Shown here: positions 51,115 to 60,868 of the stretch, piece by piece
Layout of the letters: every line of letters begins with the position of its first letter
How positions within the stretch are numbered: position 1 is the first letter of the stretch
NCBI RefSeq assembly: GCF_030848805.1
Contig: NC_092364.1
Location: 11,619,650 to 11,683,649 of the forward strand
Reading direction: 5' to 3'
DNA: 64,000 nucleotides
Source: Temnothorax longispinosus
Lineage: Eukaryota; Arthropoda; Insecta; Hymenoptera; Formicidae
Notes under the pieces: generated by a model
The model's input: the letters and a program-made list of their open reading frames with translations, nothing else
Databases searched by the model: none
Told to the model about the DNA's origin: nothing
Position numbers and translations under genes: made by a program

Positions 51115-52159
51115 TCATTGATGCACTAGTCGTCCCTCGCGACTGTTGTCCTTGCTGTTAACTTTTGACGTTGTAGAGTTTCCTGAACATGACTCATTCG
51201 CAGTACCCTGATCAATACTTCTCTCCAAGTATTTACGCTGTTTTGTTGGAAAGTCCGTCATATTCTTTAAAGTAGGTTTTTGAGCTAAATTCATGCTTTT
51301 CTTGCCTAGTAACTCTCGCCTAGTAAACATATATAATTTAGTAGACACTAAATATATAATCATCGTATCCCATAAATCAGTGGGCTCGTTCAATACCTTT
51401 AACGCCTATAAATTATTTTGTACATCGTCTATTAATTGCTGCAATGCCGCGCTTGAGCCTTTGCTCACAGGTTTACTTTAAATAACGCCTTTACATGATT
51501 AGATATTAACGCAATTGTATCCTCGAACCTTTCTAATAATCTCTTCCACGCACTGTCATAGTTTGCCTCTGAAACTCCTAATGACTCGATCGCGCGTCTC
51601 GCATCTTTCTGTAGTGCTGAATCTAAATAATAAAATTTCATAATTTTAGGTATGTCTGGATTGTCATGTATTATTGACATAAATGTGTCCATGAATTTAA
51701 TCCATTGATCGTATGATCCATCAAATTCTTTCAATTTAATGACCGGTAATTTTGTACCTAGTATTGCATTCGTCTACCCGAAAACATTGGTAGGATTTAT
51801 AATCGATGTAGATGAGTCATCGCCGCAGATGCTAATCGAGCATCTTCCTGTGCTTTTAGTTTTTTCTTTTTATCTAATTCTATGACAGTCTGTGCGCGCG
51901 TGACTAAATCATAATAAATGTCTCCAAATTACGTTCTCTCTGCTTCTTGAATCGATTCTTGATCCGAGCTTTGCACCGCCTCCTCTATTTTTAGTTGAAT
52001 AACCTCGAATCTGTCATACAACGCTTATATCTTTTCTAACTTTACCGCTATCCCTAACGTATCTCCGCCGGGCGCAAATTGCTCTAACGTATTCTTAAAT
52101 CTAGTTAATTTAGCCTTTATTTGGCCTCGCTCGAAAATCATTAACTTTAACTCTGCCAT
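51115..52159 (-). pseudogene. gag: Gag of element I (BEL/Pao)
   Basis: The probable start is ATG 52159 (MAELKLMIFERGQIKAKL). A coiled-coil-like N-terminal half follows, then the conserved BEL/Pao capsid block KEFDGSYDQWIKFMDTFM, DIPKIMKFYYLDSALQKDAR, ESLGVSEANYDSAWKRLLER (frame 51734-51465), and a C-terminal piece (51393-51115, ELLGKKSMNLAQKPTLKNM). Stops occur near 52025, 51925 and 51470. It would form the particle in a functional element. Confidence 0.85.
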
Positions 52160-52493
52160 TTCAATATAGTGCTGACACAAGATAAACAAGGAGTATGGAA
52201 CTCACATAGGGACGCTATGGATCGTTGCCAACATGGCTGCCCTCGTTCTCGACTTCGATCTCTCGATGCTCTCGATCCCTCGTTGTTTGGCTTTAATTAT
52301 TAAGTCCGATATTACGGCTGATTATTTTTCTGGTCCGTTATTGTTCACACCCATTCGATAATGCACGTTGTCCGTGTATGTTCACGTTTCATAGAGTTCA
52401 TGAGTCACACATGTAATGAGTCGCCTGCGTTCTTTGTTCGTGCACGCAATGTGGGTCCTTTGTTCACCTCGTCCGTATGCGATCTCACTCACT

Positions 52494-52511
52494 ATCCGCC
52501 TCGAAGGACCA
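52494..52511 (-). other. Primer binding site of element I
   Basis: TGGTCCTTCGAGGCGGAT on the minus strand, nine bases from the 5' LTR. The TGGTCCTTCGAG core is the usual BEL/Pao primer site in insects. Confidence 0.85.
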
Positions 52512-52520
52512 AATAAATTA

Positions 52521-52798
52521 TGTTCTACGTTCTGGGAATGAGGTCCACTGAATAATAATGCACTTAGGTCCAATTTTGAGTCCACAACCACTTTATTTCT
52601 GTCGGACTGTAACTGCGCGCACGCGTGCGTACCAATCGTGCTATCCGCCATATATGCCTACTTACATCTAACGTTCGCGAGTTGAGACGCCTTCCTCCTA
52701 CGCCTACAACGCCATCTTAGGCGCCATCTCTATCGCCATCTCTAACGCCGTTGCTAAGCGTCACCTCTAACGCGAGAAGTTTAACTCAAATCTAATCA
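52521..52798 (-). repeat. 5' LTR of element I
   Basis: 278 bp, TGTTCTACG...TCTAATCA, partner of 48385-48659. Confidence 0.92.
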
Positions 52799-53330
52799 AC
52801 GGAGTTGCAATACGGTGCATATGCTGGTGTAAAGCGGTGCCGTATTCCGAAGTCCTGTAACAATTTAGTCAGCTGTTTCGACCATAACTGCGTGCCACTA
52901 TTATCCGATAGGATTCGACCGGACATCTGTGGCGTAGTATGATCGCTTTTGAGAGATGTTTCGCAATGATCGACTCGGTGGCCCGTCATAGCACCTAACT
53001 CGGTCCATTTCGTAAAGTAGTCTTGCATGTTTAAGGGCCATAGATAGTCCGCAGTAGAGAACGATAGCGGGCTCACAAGGTTGATAGAGATCTGCTGCTA
53101 GGAGTGGTCGAGCGCTGTCGGATGGAGTCCATCGGTGGGTTTTTTTTGGGCGCGAGACAATTCAAACACTCTCGTACATTTCGTGCAATATCGCGGAATA
53201 TATCCCAGGCCAATAAAGTGTTGAGCAATGCGCGTAATTGTTTTTGCAATCTCTAGGTGTCCGGCTTTAGTACGTGCGTCGTGGTATCGTTCCAAAATCA
53301 AGGCCTATTTTTTTTTGGAATGCACTTTTT
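52799..53330 (-). pseudogene. Integrase of element GH, N-terminal and core part
   Basis: Minus-strand frames 53301-53098 (MILERYHDARTKAGHLEIAK, zinc region) and 53076-52792 (WTELGAMTGH, ILSDNSGTQLWSKQL, RFTPAYAPYCNSV) correspond to the B integrase. The catalytic core is cut at 52799 by element I just before the position of the conserved Glu; the downstream residues are at 48384 and below. Confidence 0.8.
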
Positions 53331-53389
53331 CTATTGTCCTACCTCCGGTGTTTCCTTGAAGTCGAGACAGTATGCGGAGATGCTTGTTG

Positions 53390-54200
53390 AAGGTTTGACT
53401 GCTTATATATACGACGATATCGTCTAAGTAAACGAATATTTTCCATTTAGGTTCCGTTAGGTTCCAGCTCTAGTCCTAGTACAGTATCCAGTAGACGCTG
53501 AAACATAGTTGGGGCGGAGTGTTGTCCGAAAAGTATCACCGTGAATTGCATCAGGCTTTTGTCGGGAACGATTAAGGCGATGATCGGTCTAGGACTAAAA
53601 TCACTTACCGGTACCCGTTCTTTAAGTCTATCGTTGACAGACATCAGGCACCGCGTAATTTATCCAGCGTCGCGGAGATTTGTGATAACGGATACCCGTT
53701 CCTCTTGGTGACGGTCGTCATTAACTTTTTGGAAGTCGATGCAAAACCGGTGTCGTCTTTCTTCTAGAAGATGACGATCGGTGAGTTCTAGGCATTGTGC
53801 GAGGATTCAATGACACCATCACGTGTCATTTTCTCGACTTCTTTATCGATAATTGCTTTTATTGCCGGATTGCGCGGATGATACCGTTGTTTTTATTGAT
53901 ACGTCTGTTTTGACTTGGATGACATGCTGCACGCGGTCAAATTTTGGTGATTCGGTGTCCAGAAATCGTAGCCGTTCTTCTTCGGATCGGTGGCTTCTTT
54001 CGGGCCCGAGCTCAGCTGCGACCGATGGTTGTGTAGGGTAATCCGTGTCTTGAGGTGGGATGGTGGCGAGATCGTAATGTTGGTTTTAGCCCACCAATCG
54101 ATGCAGAGCAGCATATCGTTGTCAAGGGTAGGCATTACTTAGAAATTGTGTCAAAACATCCATCACTGAATGGTCACTGGGATCATCATATAACCCCGCA
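53390..54200 (-). pseudogene. Reverse transcriptase and protease of element GH
   Basis: Pieces in B order: protease end MPTLDNDMLLCIDWWAKTNI (54135), RT FDFRSRPIIAL-like region and FGQHSAPTMFQRLLDTVLGL (53644-53447), catalytic YLDDIVVY near 53410. Parts of RT beyond the catalytic box and RNase H are missing between 53330 and 53390, so there is an internal deletion as well as many shifts. Confidence 0.75.
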
Positions 54201-55364
54201 TCGGTGCTGATCACGTCAGCGAGATATACCTGACCGATTGCTGGCTTTATTGAATATTGCAGGGTCTGTATTTTCCCGGCGGTCCTTGCATTTACGAAGG
54301 AGGTTCGAAGCCGGTGTCCAAGAGTGCCTTGAACGGTTATAGGTGTACAAGGACAATGGAGTCGTGGTGTGTATTTTATTCGAAAGACCGGTATACACTT
54401 TTTCTCCGGCCCGAACGGTATTTTGTGGTGGGGAGCAATCTTTGGTCAATACGCCATTCTTGTCATATTAAGAGTAAAATTATCGAGATATTCGTTGACA
54501 ATCAAAGCGTGTGTACTCCCACTATTTGCACCTCCAACAATCGTTATAAACATTCGGTTGTAAACGGCTGCGGCGATAGGTGCTTTCGACATTTGGCGGG
54601 TTTACGCCTTGATATTCTCATATTCTTTGGCCCGGCACAGGATATCCCCCGTTCGAGTAATAGATTCTCACTGTATATAAATTTTATACCACTGGTACAT
54701 GTCGTCATACAGCGTATTTATTTTCTTCGAAAATTCGGTGGCCCATCGCATCATTGTGGACAAATCGGTGGTGAATTTTCGGTAAGATTCTTCCAGCAGT
54801 TGCAGTCAGGTTTGGATGTCACGGATGAGTTGGGTGCGGCACCGGCGCAGCAGATAGTATTTGCGGAAGTTTCGGCAGAAATCCTCCCAGTCATGCCAAT
54901 TTTTTCGACACCAGAGGAGTGTTTTCTTCAGGAGCATTTCGGAAAGTCCTATTAGCAGTTGTGGCCCGGTGAATTGATAGACGGTTTTTAGCTCTTCTAT
55001 CTTTCTAGGAATGCTACGAGGTCCTTTCCGTCAAAGTGGCAATTACATTTCCGAATATGATTTATGACCTTCGTCTGTAAATTCGTGGGTGATGTGTTTT
55101 CCGGCGGGTGGACTATTACGACGGGTGCAGGATTCGGCTCTTCGTCTTTCGGGCGCGGCGTGCGGAACATTTCGATAACACGGTAACGTATTGACTCATG
55201 CACTGGCGGAGTCCATTGATTATTTCCTTGATTTCTACCCTAAGGATTTCGAGTTTGATAACGAGTTGACTCTTAGTCGATCGGTAATTGTGCCGAATTA
55301 AAAATAAATGTGCAATAGGCGCATCGCGTCCATGTTCTCGCCTGGCTGTTCGGCCGGAAGGCAT
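54201..55364 (-). pseudogene. gag: Gag of element GH
   Basis: Readable as SKSQLVIKLEILRVEIKEII (SAP-like start; B has SKSDLVHEMEILGLDTEGSL), HPPENTSPTNLQTKVINHIR and FDGKDLVAFLER (55203-54997), and near 54449 TKDCSPPQN, corresponding to the end of the second knuckle of B. A 232-codon plus-strand frame over the same place (54257-54955) is an antisense shadow. Confidence 0.75.
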
Positions 55365-55412
55365 CCGGCTGGTGATTGTCGGGAACGATACAGTTATTAG
55401 GGTGCATCGTTA
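55290..55412 (-). repeat. Remnant 5' LTR of element GH
   Basis: About 120 bp matching the right end of the 46340-47337 LTR (ATGTTCTCGCNTGGCTG, GGGAACGATACANTTATT, GGTGCAT). Most of the LTR body seems deleted. Confidence 0.5.
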
Positions 55413-55996
55413 CTATTTTTAAAGAATAGAAACAATTTTATCCATATCTACTTTACTGTATTTTTATCAGCATATTAGAAGGATGCCTGATACTAGTGTT
55501 AATGGGAGAATATTTATTGAGAAGAATAAAATATTCTCTTATAATGTTCTAATTAATTTCGCGAATCGACGTCGCGTACTCGTGCCGAAACCACTGCTTC
55601 CGAGGATCTGAGATATAAGAAAATCAGGGATTAATTCTGGTTCTGCAACAGGGGTCTTCGATCTTCAACGGGGCACCGAACTAATAATCCTCTACGTTCT
55701 GGCTACAACTATCCACGCTGGTATGAACGATTCTCTAACGTTCTACGACACGAGGAACAATAAAGTTCGAGATAGTGATAGACATATATATTCAATAATG
55801 TTTATAAAAACTAGTAACGTTCTAAACATTTATAGTGAAGGTCAATATATTTATTTGAGCGCGCCAAGATTTTGAGCCTCAATGTTGGGTTTCCTCAATT
55901 TTTTACCTAGATATTTCAGCGTTTATTATCAATATGTACATGCAGAAAACTGGTAGAGAGGAGAGCTAAATACTTTTTACTTAGTGTGTGGATAGT
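55413..55996. other. No gene recognised
   Basis: AT-rich DNA with a small inverted stretch near 55500-55545 (GAGAATATT / AATATTCTC). Confidence 0.4.
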
Positions 55997-56104
55997 AGTA
56001 CTAAAAGTTATAACATTCAGATTATAACATTGATAGTGTATAATTATGTATTTGATTAATTGCATTAATCTCATGTATATTTTTAAACAAAGTTAATTTT
56101 TGAA
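55997..56104 (+). repeat. 108-bp direct repeat, copy 1 (copy 2 at 57085-57192)
   Basis: AGTACTAAAAGTTATAACAT...TTAATTTTTGAA, identical as read to 57085-57192. No inverted repeats at its ends. Confidence 0.85.
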
Positions 56105-56598
56105 GCATCTACTTTTTCCACATATCCACATATATATTTTGGTTTGTTATTTATTTACTTTAGAATCAATTAAAATCTGTTCTAAGCTGTTAGCATCAAA
56201 CTTTTTCGTAAAAGAAATGTATACATTTTTTATATTTCAAAGCCAACTGCATTTATCAACTTTAAAATTATTAATTGAAATCCATTTTATGCTCTTACTA
56301 CATACAATGTTTGTATAATGTCCATCAGTTATACTTTTACCACGATATAAAAAAATACAATATATACAAAAAAAATTTTTATTATAATCGTAATGGCCAA
56401 GAAACGAAAGAGACGCAAGAGAACTTATTAACATTGTAACTAATTAACTTGCAGTAAGAATATTTGTAAACACATTCAATGTTACAATGTAGAAGATGAG
56501 ATATACATGAAAAAAGAACAAAGAGGGAAAGTGAAAAGGCAAGAAAAAGGTTTACGTATTGTGCAAATATATAAAAATTTATTTTTATTTATTTTAAT
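56105..56598. other. AT-rich DNA, no gene supported
   Basis: Short frames on both strands (for example 56100-56318) are typical of AT-rich noise. Confidence 0.4.
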
Positions 56599-56600
56599 TA

Positions 56601-56808
56601 GGGGAGAGTAGGGGAAATACGGACACCGGGTAAAACCGGACACTGCCATTTTGGTATTTTCCTGTCATCTATAATACTCTTCTGCGATAGTGTCACGTGT
56701 ACGGGCTCGAGTCGACACTATATATCGCGGAAGAATACGGATGACAGGAAAATACCAAAATGGCGGTGTCCGGGTTTACTCAAGGTCCGTATTTCTCCCA
56801 CTCTTCCC
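56601..56808. mobile_element. 208-bp hairpin MITE (GGGGAGAGTAGGGG ends)
   Basis: The two arms of about 90 bp are inverted repeats (shared core GCCATTTTGGTATTTTCCTG). TA flanks both ends. The terminal pattern GGGGAGAGTAGGGG plus an ACGGACACCGGGTAAAACC-type repeat parallels the two nested elements at 42-44 kb. Confidence 0.85.
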
Positions 56809-57084
56809 TAATTGACTCTTATTTTATGAGCAGAAGTCTCTCAACAAGTCTTTTATTCTTAAAATTTCATTAACATTACGCCGTTATTAATTGTCATTTG
56901 TAAACAAATTAAAAGAACAATGTGTATGTTACGGGCAAAGTCAGCATGGTGTGCAGTGTCGGCATTGCCCGGGCAATGTCAACATTGCACAACGCGACTG
57001 GGCAAAGTAGTTTATTAGCGCGGACATTGCCCGGTTTGATGTGGGCAAAGTTAACACTGCCCATCCAGCGGTGGCAATGTCAGC

Positions 57085-57192
57085 AGTACTAAAAGTTATA
57101 ACATTCAGATTATAACATTGATAGTGTATAATTATGTATTTGATTAATTGCATTAATCTCATGTATATTTTTAAACAAAGTTAATTTTTGAA
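57085..57192 (+). repeat. 108-bp direct repeat, copy 2, inside the fold-back arm
   Basis: Identical to 55997-56104. Comparison with the opposite arm shows a clean insertion between CAGCA and ACGATTATC, with no obvious target duplication. Confidence 0.85.
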
Positions 57193-57601
57193 CGATTATC
57201 ACATTGCGGACTTTGCTTGGTTCCAAGTAGGCAATGTCGACAATGCTAAATCTCCGTGGGCTAAGCTGCGCTAAATAAGGGTAATTCTTCAGTTTAGCTA
57301 CCTCAGCACAGAAATCGATGTAATTAGGCTTAATCGACGCGTTTTTGCATGAAACGAACGAATCTGGCAGAAAAAAGTGTCGCTTTGCCCCGCGACGCGA
57401 GATATTAATCGTCAAAGTTGAACCGACGACATGTAGCAACATTGAACGTGCCCTGCGGCCATATGCACATGCTCAGTGGTCGCACGCGCATGTAAAACTG
57501 CGCCAATTTTAAACGAATCAATCGTGCAGAATAACCAAGCATCTCGATTCAAGCAGTTAGGTCTCACGCTGGGAGTTTCATTAGTTTAATTATGCGTGGG
57601 A

Positions 57602-57622
57602 AGCACACACACACACACACAC
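57602..57622. repeat. (CA)n in left fold-back arm
   Basis: Mirror of the (GT)n run at about 57951-57974 in the other arm. Confidence 0.8.
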
Positions 57623-58071
57623 AGAGGGGTGCGAGGGGAGGCCTTTGGCCCCCCCCTCCCCCGCACCCACCCCGTCGGTAGGCAGCGTGGACCTCGCTTT
57701 ACAACATAAAGTACATGCTAAGTTGTAAAACGAAATTATAAAGTACATGCATGGGGGAGGGTGCAGGGAAGAAAAGCCTTTCTGTTCACGTGCGCTCACG
57801 CATGTAAGCCCCCTTGCACCCCTCCATGCATGTGCTTTATAATTTCGCTTTACAACTTAGCATGTACTTTATGTTGTAAAGCGAGGTCCACGCTGCCTAC
57901 CGACGGGTGGGTGCGAGGGAGGGGAGGCCAAAGGCCCCCCCTCGCACCCCCCGTGTGTGTGTGTGTGTGTGTGTGCTTCCCACGCATAATTAAACTAATG
58001 AAACTCCCAGCGTGAGACCTAACTGCTTGAATCGAGATGCTTGGTTATTCTGCACGATGTAACTGTTTAAT

Positions 58072-58127
58072 GATTTTCGTTAAAGCAGGGCACACACACG
58101 TGTGTATGCCCTACTTTAACGAAAATC
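58072..58127. repeat. 56-bp hairpin in right fold-back arm
   Basis: GATTTTCGTTAAAGCAGGGC and its reverse complement with one mismatch, around a CACACACGTGTGT centre. Absent from the left arm. Confidence 0.8.
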
Positions 58128-58654
58128 ACAACTTAAGCCTAATTGCATCGATTTCTGTGCTGAGATAGCTAAACTGAAGAATTACCATACATTTAGCGCA
58201 GCTTAGCCCACGGAGATTTAGCATTGTCGACATTGCCCACTTTGAACCGAGCAAAGTCCGCAATGTGATAATCGTTGCTGACATTGCCATCGCTGGATGG
58301 GCAGTGTTAACTTTGCCCACATCAAACCGGGCAATGTCCGCTAATAAACTACTTTGCCCAGTCGCGTTGTGCAATGCTGACATTGCCCGGGCAATGCCGA
58401 CCCTGCACACCATGCTGACTTTGCCCGTAACATGTACATGCTTATTATGTACACTTACATCGCACATTCTTGCAACTGCGTTTCAATGCAGTTCTGAGAC
58501 CGTTGAAAAATGTACAGGAAAATGTATGCTTGGTTTACATATATTACATAAAAAATGACGGTGTAGAGAGTTGCGAGTTCAGCTCGAGGAACAAACTGAG
58601 AAAATTTACATTTGGTTTCGTGGATTCTATCTAGCTATAAGAGACGACTTGAAT

Positions 58655-58965
58655 TTTTTAAAATCCTGTTTTAGTCTGCAATTTGCCGGCTATTTTTCAA
58701 CGATTTATAAACGAAGTTTTTCGAAATCCTATTCCCGCAGAAATTATATCTATTAACATGCATAGACAATTTGATAGTGCCATCAAGCGATTATGCGAGC
58801 GGATTGGAAAGATTGCAAATCGTACAAAATACTGCGAGTGAGATCGGATTAATTATTAATTACCGAAAGTGTCGCTTTTTGCAAACAAACGTAAAATACC
58901 TCGGTCACATTGTGAAAAATGGCTGCGTTCGACTGGAATGTGAGATCGATGTCTTATTTCTTTTT
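58655..58965 (+). pseudogene. Gypsy reverse transcriptase fragment
   Basis: Shifted frames give CNLPAIFQRFINEVF (the FGLCNSP...FQR motif), then after a gap at the catalytic box VPSSDYASGLERLQIVQNTA, GLIINYRKCRFLQTNVKYLG and HIVKNG. The wording is close to element D, where the same places read GLCNSPSVFIRFLEAVF and LIINWHKCRFIQTEVEYLG. An isolated, dead scrap of a D-like element. Confidence 0.75.
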
Positions 58966-58984
58966 TGCCAAACCCAGGAATAAC

Positions 58985-59550
58985 CGACGAATAAATGATA
59001 AGTCTATCTTTCTTTCGTTTTTTTGCGTTTTTTGTTTTTTATTATTTTTATAAAATATTTTGTTTTACATTTTTTTATAGATTTATGTTATTTGTTTAAC
59101 TACGTCACTTCTCACGCTTCGCTTATGTTTATTTTTTCACTTTTTATTTTCTTGGCAGAAATAATTTGCAAAAAATTCTTTTATACACAAAGAATTTGCA
59201 CACCAAGCACATTTTATGCCTGCTATATTATTGCATAATGCACCGATTCACAATTTTTAAAACAATAACATAGGTCTACAAAATTTTACTTTTCTTCGTG
59301 GTCTGAAAAAAGAGTTGTTTTCTGTAGTTTTTTGTGTGCTAAATTCAAATCCGCAAGCAAAATTTTACTATCATGTCAGGTTTACGAAAAAATAGGATTA
59401 AAGCCTTCCAAAAACACATTTTTGATCATTTTTATAGATTTAAAGATAACGAATCCGATATGCGGTAGACACATTAAAGATGCTTTTTTAAATAAATTTT
59501 TTTTATTTGTTTTTATTATACATTAAAAGGAGTATGTCCGAAATGTTTTA
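58985..59550. other. AT-rich DNA, possible protease scrap of a D-like element
   Basis: Poly-T-rich. A frame at 59332-59526 has VYEKIGLKPSKNTF, reminiscent of the CYEKIGRPELKDKI that follows the protease active site in element D, but there is no active-site motif. The assignment is weak. Confidence 0.25.
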
Positions 59551-59555
59551 TATAA

Positions 59556-59702
59556 AGGATCGGTTGTTCCAACCTGTTGGTAAACTAACTAATAGTTAAA
59601 TCATATTTCTATCTTTGTCTAATTTAAAGAAAAAACAAAGACGTATATATGATTTAACTATTACTTATGTTAGTTTACTAACAGGTTGGAACAACTGACC
59701 CT
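59556..59702. mobile_element. 147-bp hairpin MITE
   Basis: Arms of about 60 bp: GTTGTTCCAACCTGTTGGTA on the left and GTTGTTCCAACCTGTTAGTA reversed on the right, loop TAATTTAAAGAAAAA. Flanks are TATAA and AAAAG; target duplication unclear. Confidence 0.8.
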
Positions 59703-59739
59703 AAAAGATAAAGAAATGGAATCAACTTACAAGACCCGG

Positions 59740-60085
59740 CCCGGCACACTTTAGACAGAATTTCGATGTGCTCATCTATATTTTTCGTCACGATCAATAA
59801 ATTGTTAAAGTAAATCAATATTTTGTTTCTTCGAATTAGCGACTCAAAATTATATGTACTTGAACTGCTTTGTCAGTAACATTACAAACAATGTATTTTT
59901 TGTGGACCTTTCTTGCATTCCTATGTGATGAAATCCGTCTTTTAAGTCTAAGATTGTAAAGTACATTTTATCTTGCAACCAATTGATATTATCATTAATC
60001 AGTTTTGTTAGAAAATTATCATATATGGTAATCTTATTTAATGATAGTCTTCACATAATCAGTAATTGCCTGTTCTTTCTCATTA
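59740..60085 (-). pseudogene. Gypsy reverse transcriptase fragment, minus strand
   Basis: Minus-strand reading gives ILDLKDGFHHIGMQERSTKN (RT palm motif, about 59890-59950) and further on a YFNNLLIVTKNIDEHIEILS stretch at the catalytic position, where YxDD has become YFNN. Stops on either side. Its strand is opposite to the RT fragment at 58.7 kb, so the two are separate insertions or an inverted rearrangement. Confidence 0.65.
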
Positions 60086-60490
60086 GGACCTCTATAAAAA
60101 ATACAAGTAATCTCGCAACGTTTCTAGAAATGCTTCTCGACCCTCCGCTATTTGAACTGCTTTCGAACGGACGTCGCGAGCGAATCGTCCGTGGTTTCGA
60201 AAACATCATCGCTCGCGAGTAATTCCGACATTGTAGGTTGTACGGTTCGCGTCGTCGCGGACGATGTAGAGGTTATCAGTGCAGGTACATCCAGTGGGGC
60301 AGCTTTCGATCGTTTCGATTTAAGAAATTTAAGCGGTCTGACCAGGAGCTTAATCGTTTCCTCTTTCTCGGCATCGCATCCTCCTCCTCCTTCTCGCGCT
60401 GCTGAACGGGTAACGTTTCCATCCCCACGTCAGCGACGCTTTCCAGCTCCTCCTTCTTTACCGTGATCGAGAAAAACGTGCGAGCGTTAC
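60086..60490. other. GC-richer stretch, gene not identified
   Basis: A plus-strand frame 60152-60466 and a short minus-strand frame beginning MSELLASDDVFETTDDSLAT (60231-60147) compete. The minus-strand one looks more protein-like and lies upstream of the minus-strand RT scrap, so it may be part of that element. Neither is secure. Confidence 0.25.
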
Positions 60491-60499
60491 TGACTGCAG

Positions 60500-60845
60500 T
60501 AAACGAGCTTCGGCTTGCGAATATCGTTAGATTAGAAACGGCTAATAAACGGTTAAGAAACGGCTTAGAAACGACTATCGAACGACGACGAGTGACAAGA
60601 AACGGTTAATTGATGACAACAAACGGCAACGAACGGTTCAAGAACGGTTGTCAGACGGCTGTCGAACGGTTCAATAATGGTTGTCGGACGGCTGTCGAAC
60701 TGTTCAAGAACGGCTCAGAAATGGTTACAAACTGTTCAGAAACAGCTACAAACGATACAAAAATAGAAACGGCTACGAACGGCTAAAGAACGACGACGAA
60801 CCGCCAATGAAACGCTAACGAAACGACAACAAAACAGGAGAAGAA
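60500..60845 (+). repeat. Degenerate short tandem repeat (GAACGGTT / GAAACGGCTAC)
   Basis: Dozens of variants of ACGGCTNNNGAACGGTT units of 10-14 bp with no fixed period. It directly precedes the integrase frame. Confidence 0.7.
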
Positions 60846-60868
60846 ATTTTCCCCGAAGACACGTCGTA

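Larger units (their letters stand above)
48385..52798 (-). mobile_element. Element I: BEL/Pao retrotransposon, internally deleted
   Basis: 4414 bp on the minus strand with LTRs 48385-48659 and 52521-52798 (TGTTCTACGTTCTGGG...). A BEL/Pao-type primer site and a purine tract lie at the expected places. It sits in the integrase of GH with a near-perfect 5-bp duplication, ACGGG/ACGGA. Gag, RT-type and C-terminal pol pieces are readable, but the integrase catalytic core is missing, so it is both decayed and deleted. Confidence 0.9.
46340..55412 (-). mobile_element. Element GH: decayed Gypsy element related to B, split by element I
   Basis: Minus-strand relics in B order: 5' LTR fragment (to 55412), gag, protease, RT, integrase, [element I], rest of integrase, ORF3-like remnant, 3' LTR (to 47337). 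Peptides align with B position by position (for example HFDGKDLVAFLER against HFEGKDPWAFLER, FQRLLDTVLGLELEP against FQRLLDTVLGPELEP). The LTR ends share GGGAACGATAC and GGTGCAT with B. The left boundary is approximate. Many stops and shifts: a much older insertion than B. Confidence 0.8.
56927..58432. mobile_element. 1.5 kb fold-back element
   Basis: Nearly the whole sequence is a giant inverted repeat centred near 57790. Outer arms start TGTTACGGGCAAAGTCAGCA and run as 56927-57335 against 58128-58432; inner arms are about 57525-57770 against 57815-58055. Within the arms GGCAATGTC/GGGCAAAGT-type motifs recur many times. The left arm carries a 106-bp insertion (57086-57191) and about 190 bp without counterpart; the right arm carries a 56-bp hairpin instead. 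All frames in it are mirror-image shadows. Confidence 0.88.

Noticed and set aside
54257..54955. 232-codon plus-strand frame
   Set aside because: Antisense to the decayed gag of GH, whose minus-strand peptides align with B; no family features on the plus strand.
57590..58015. Two similar proteins on opposite strands (57590-57799 minus, 57761-58015 plus)
   Set aside because: Mirror images created by the inverted arms of the fold-back element, including GC-rich and CA-repeat DNA.
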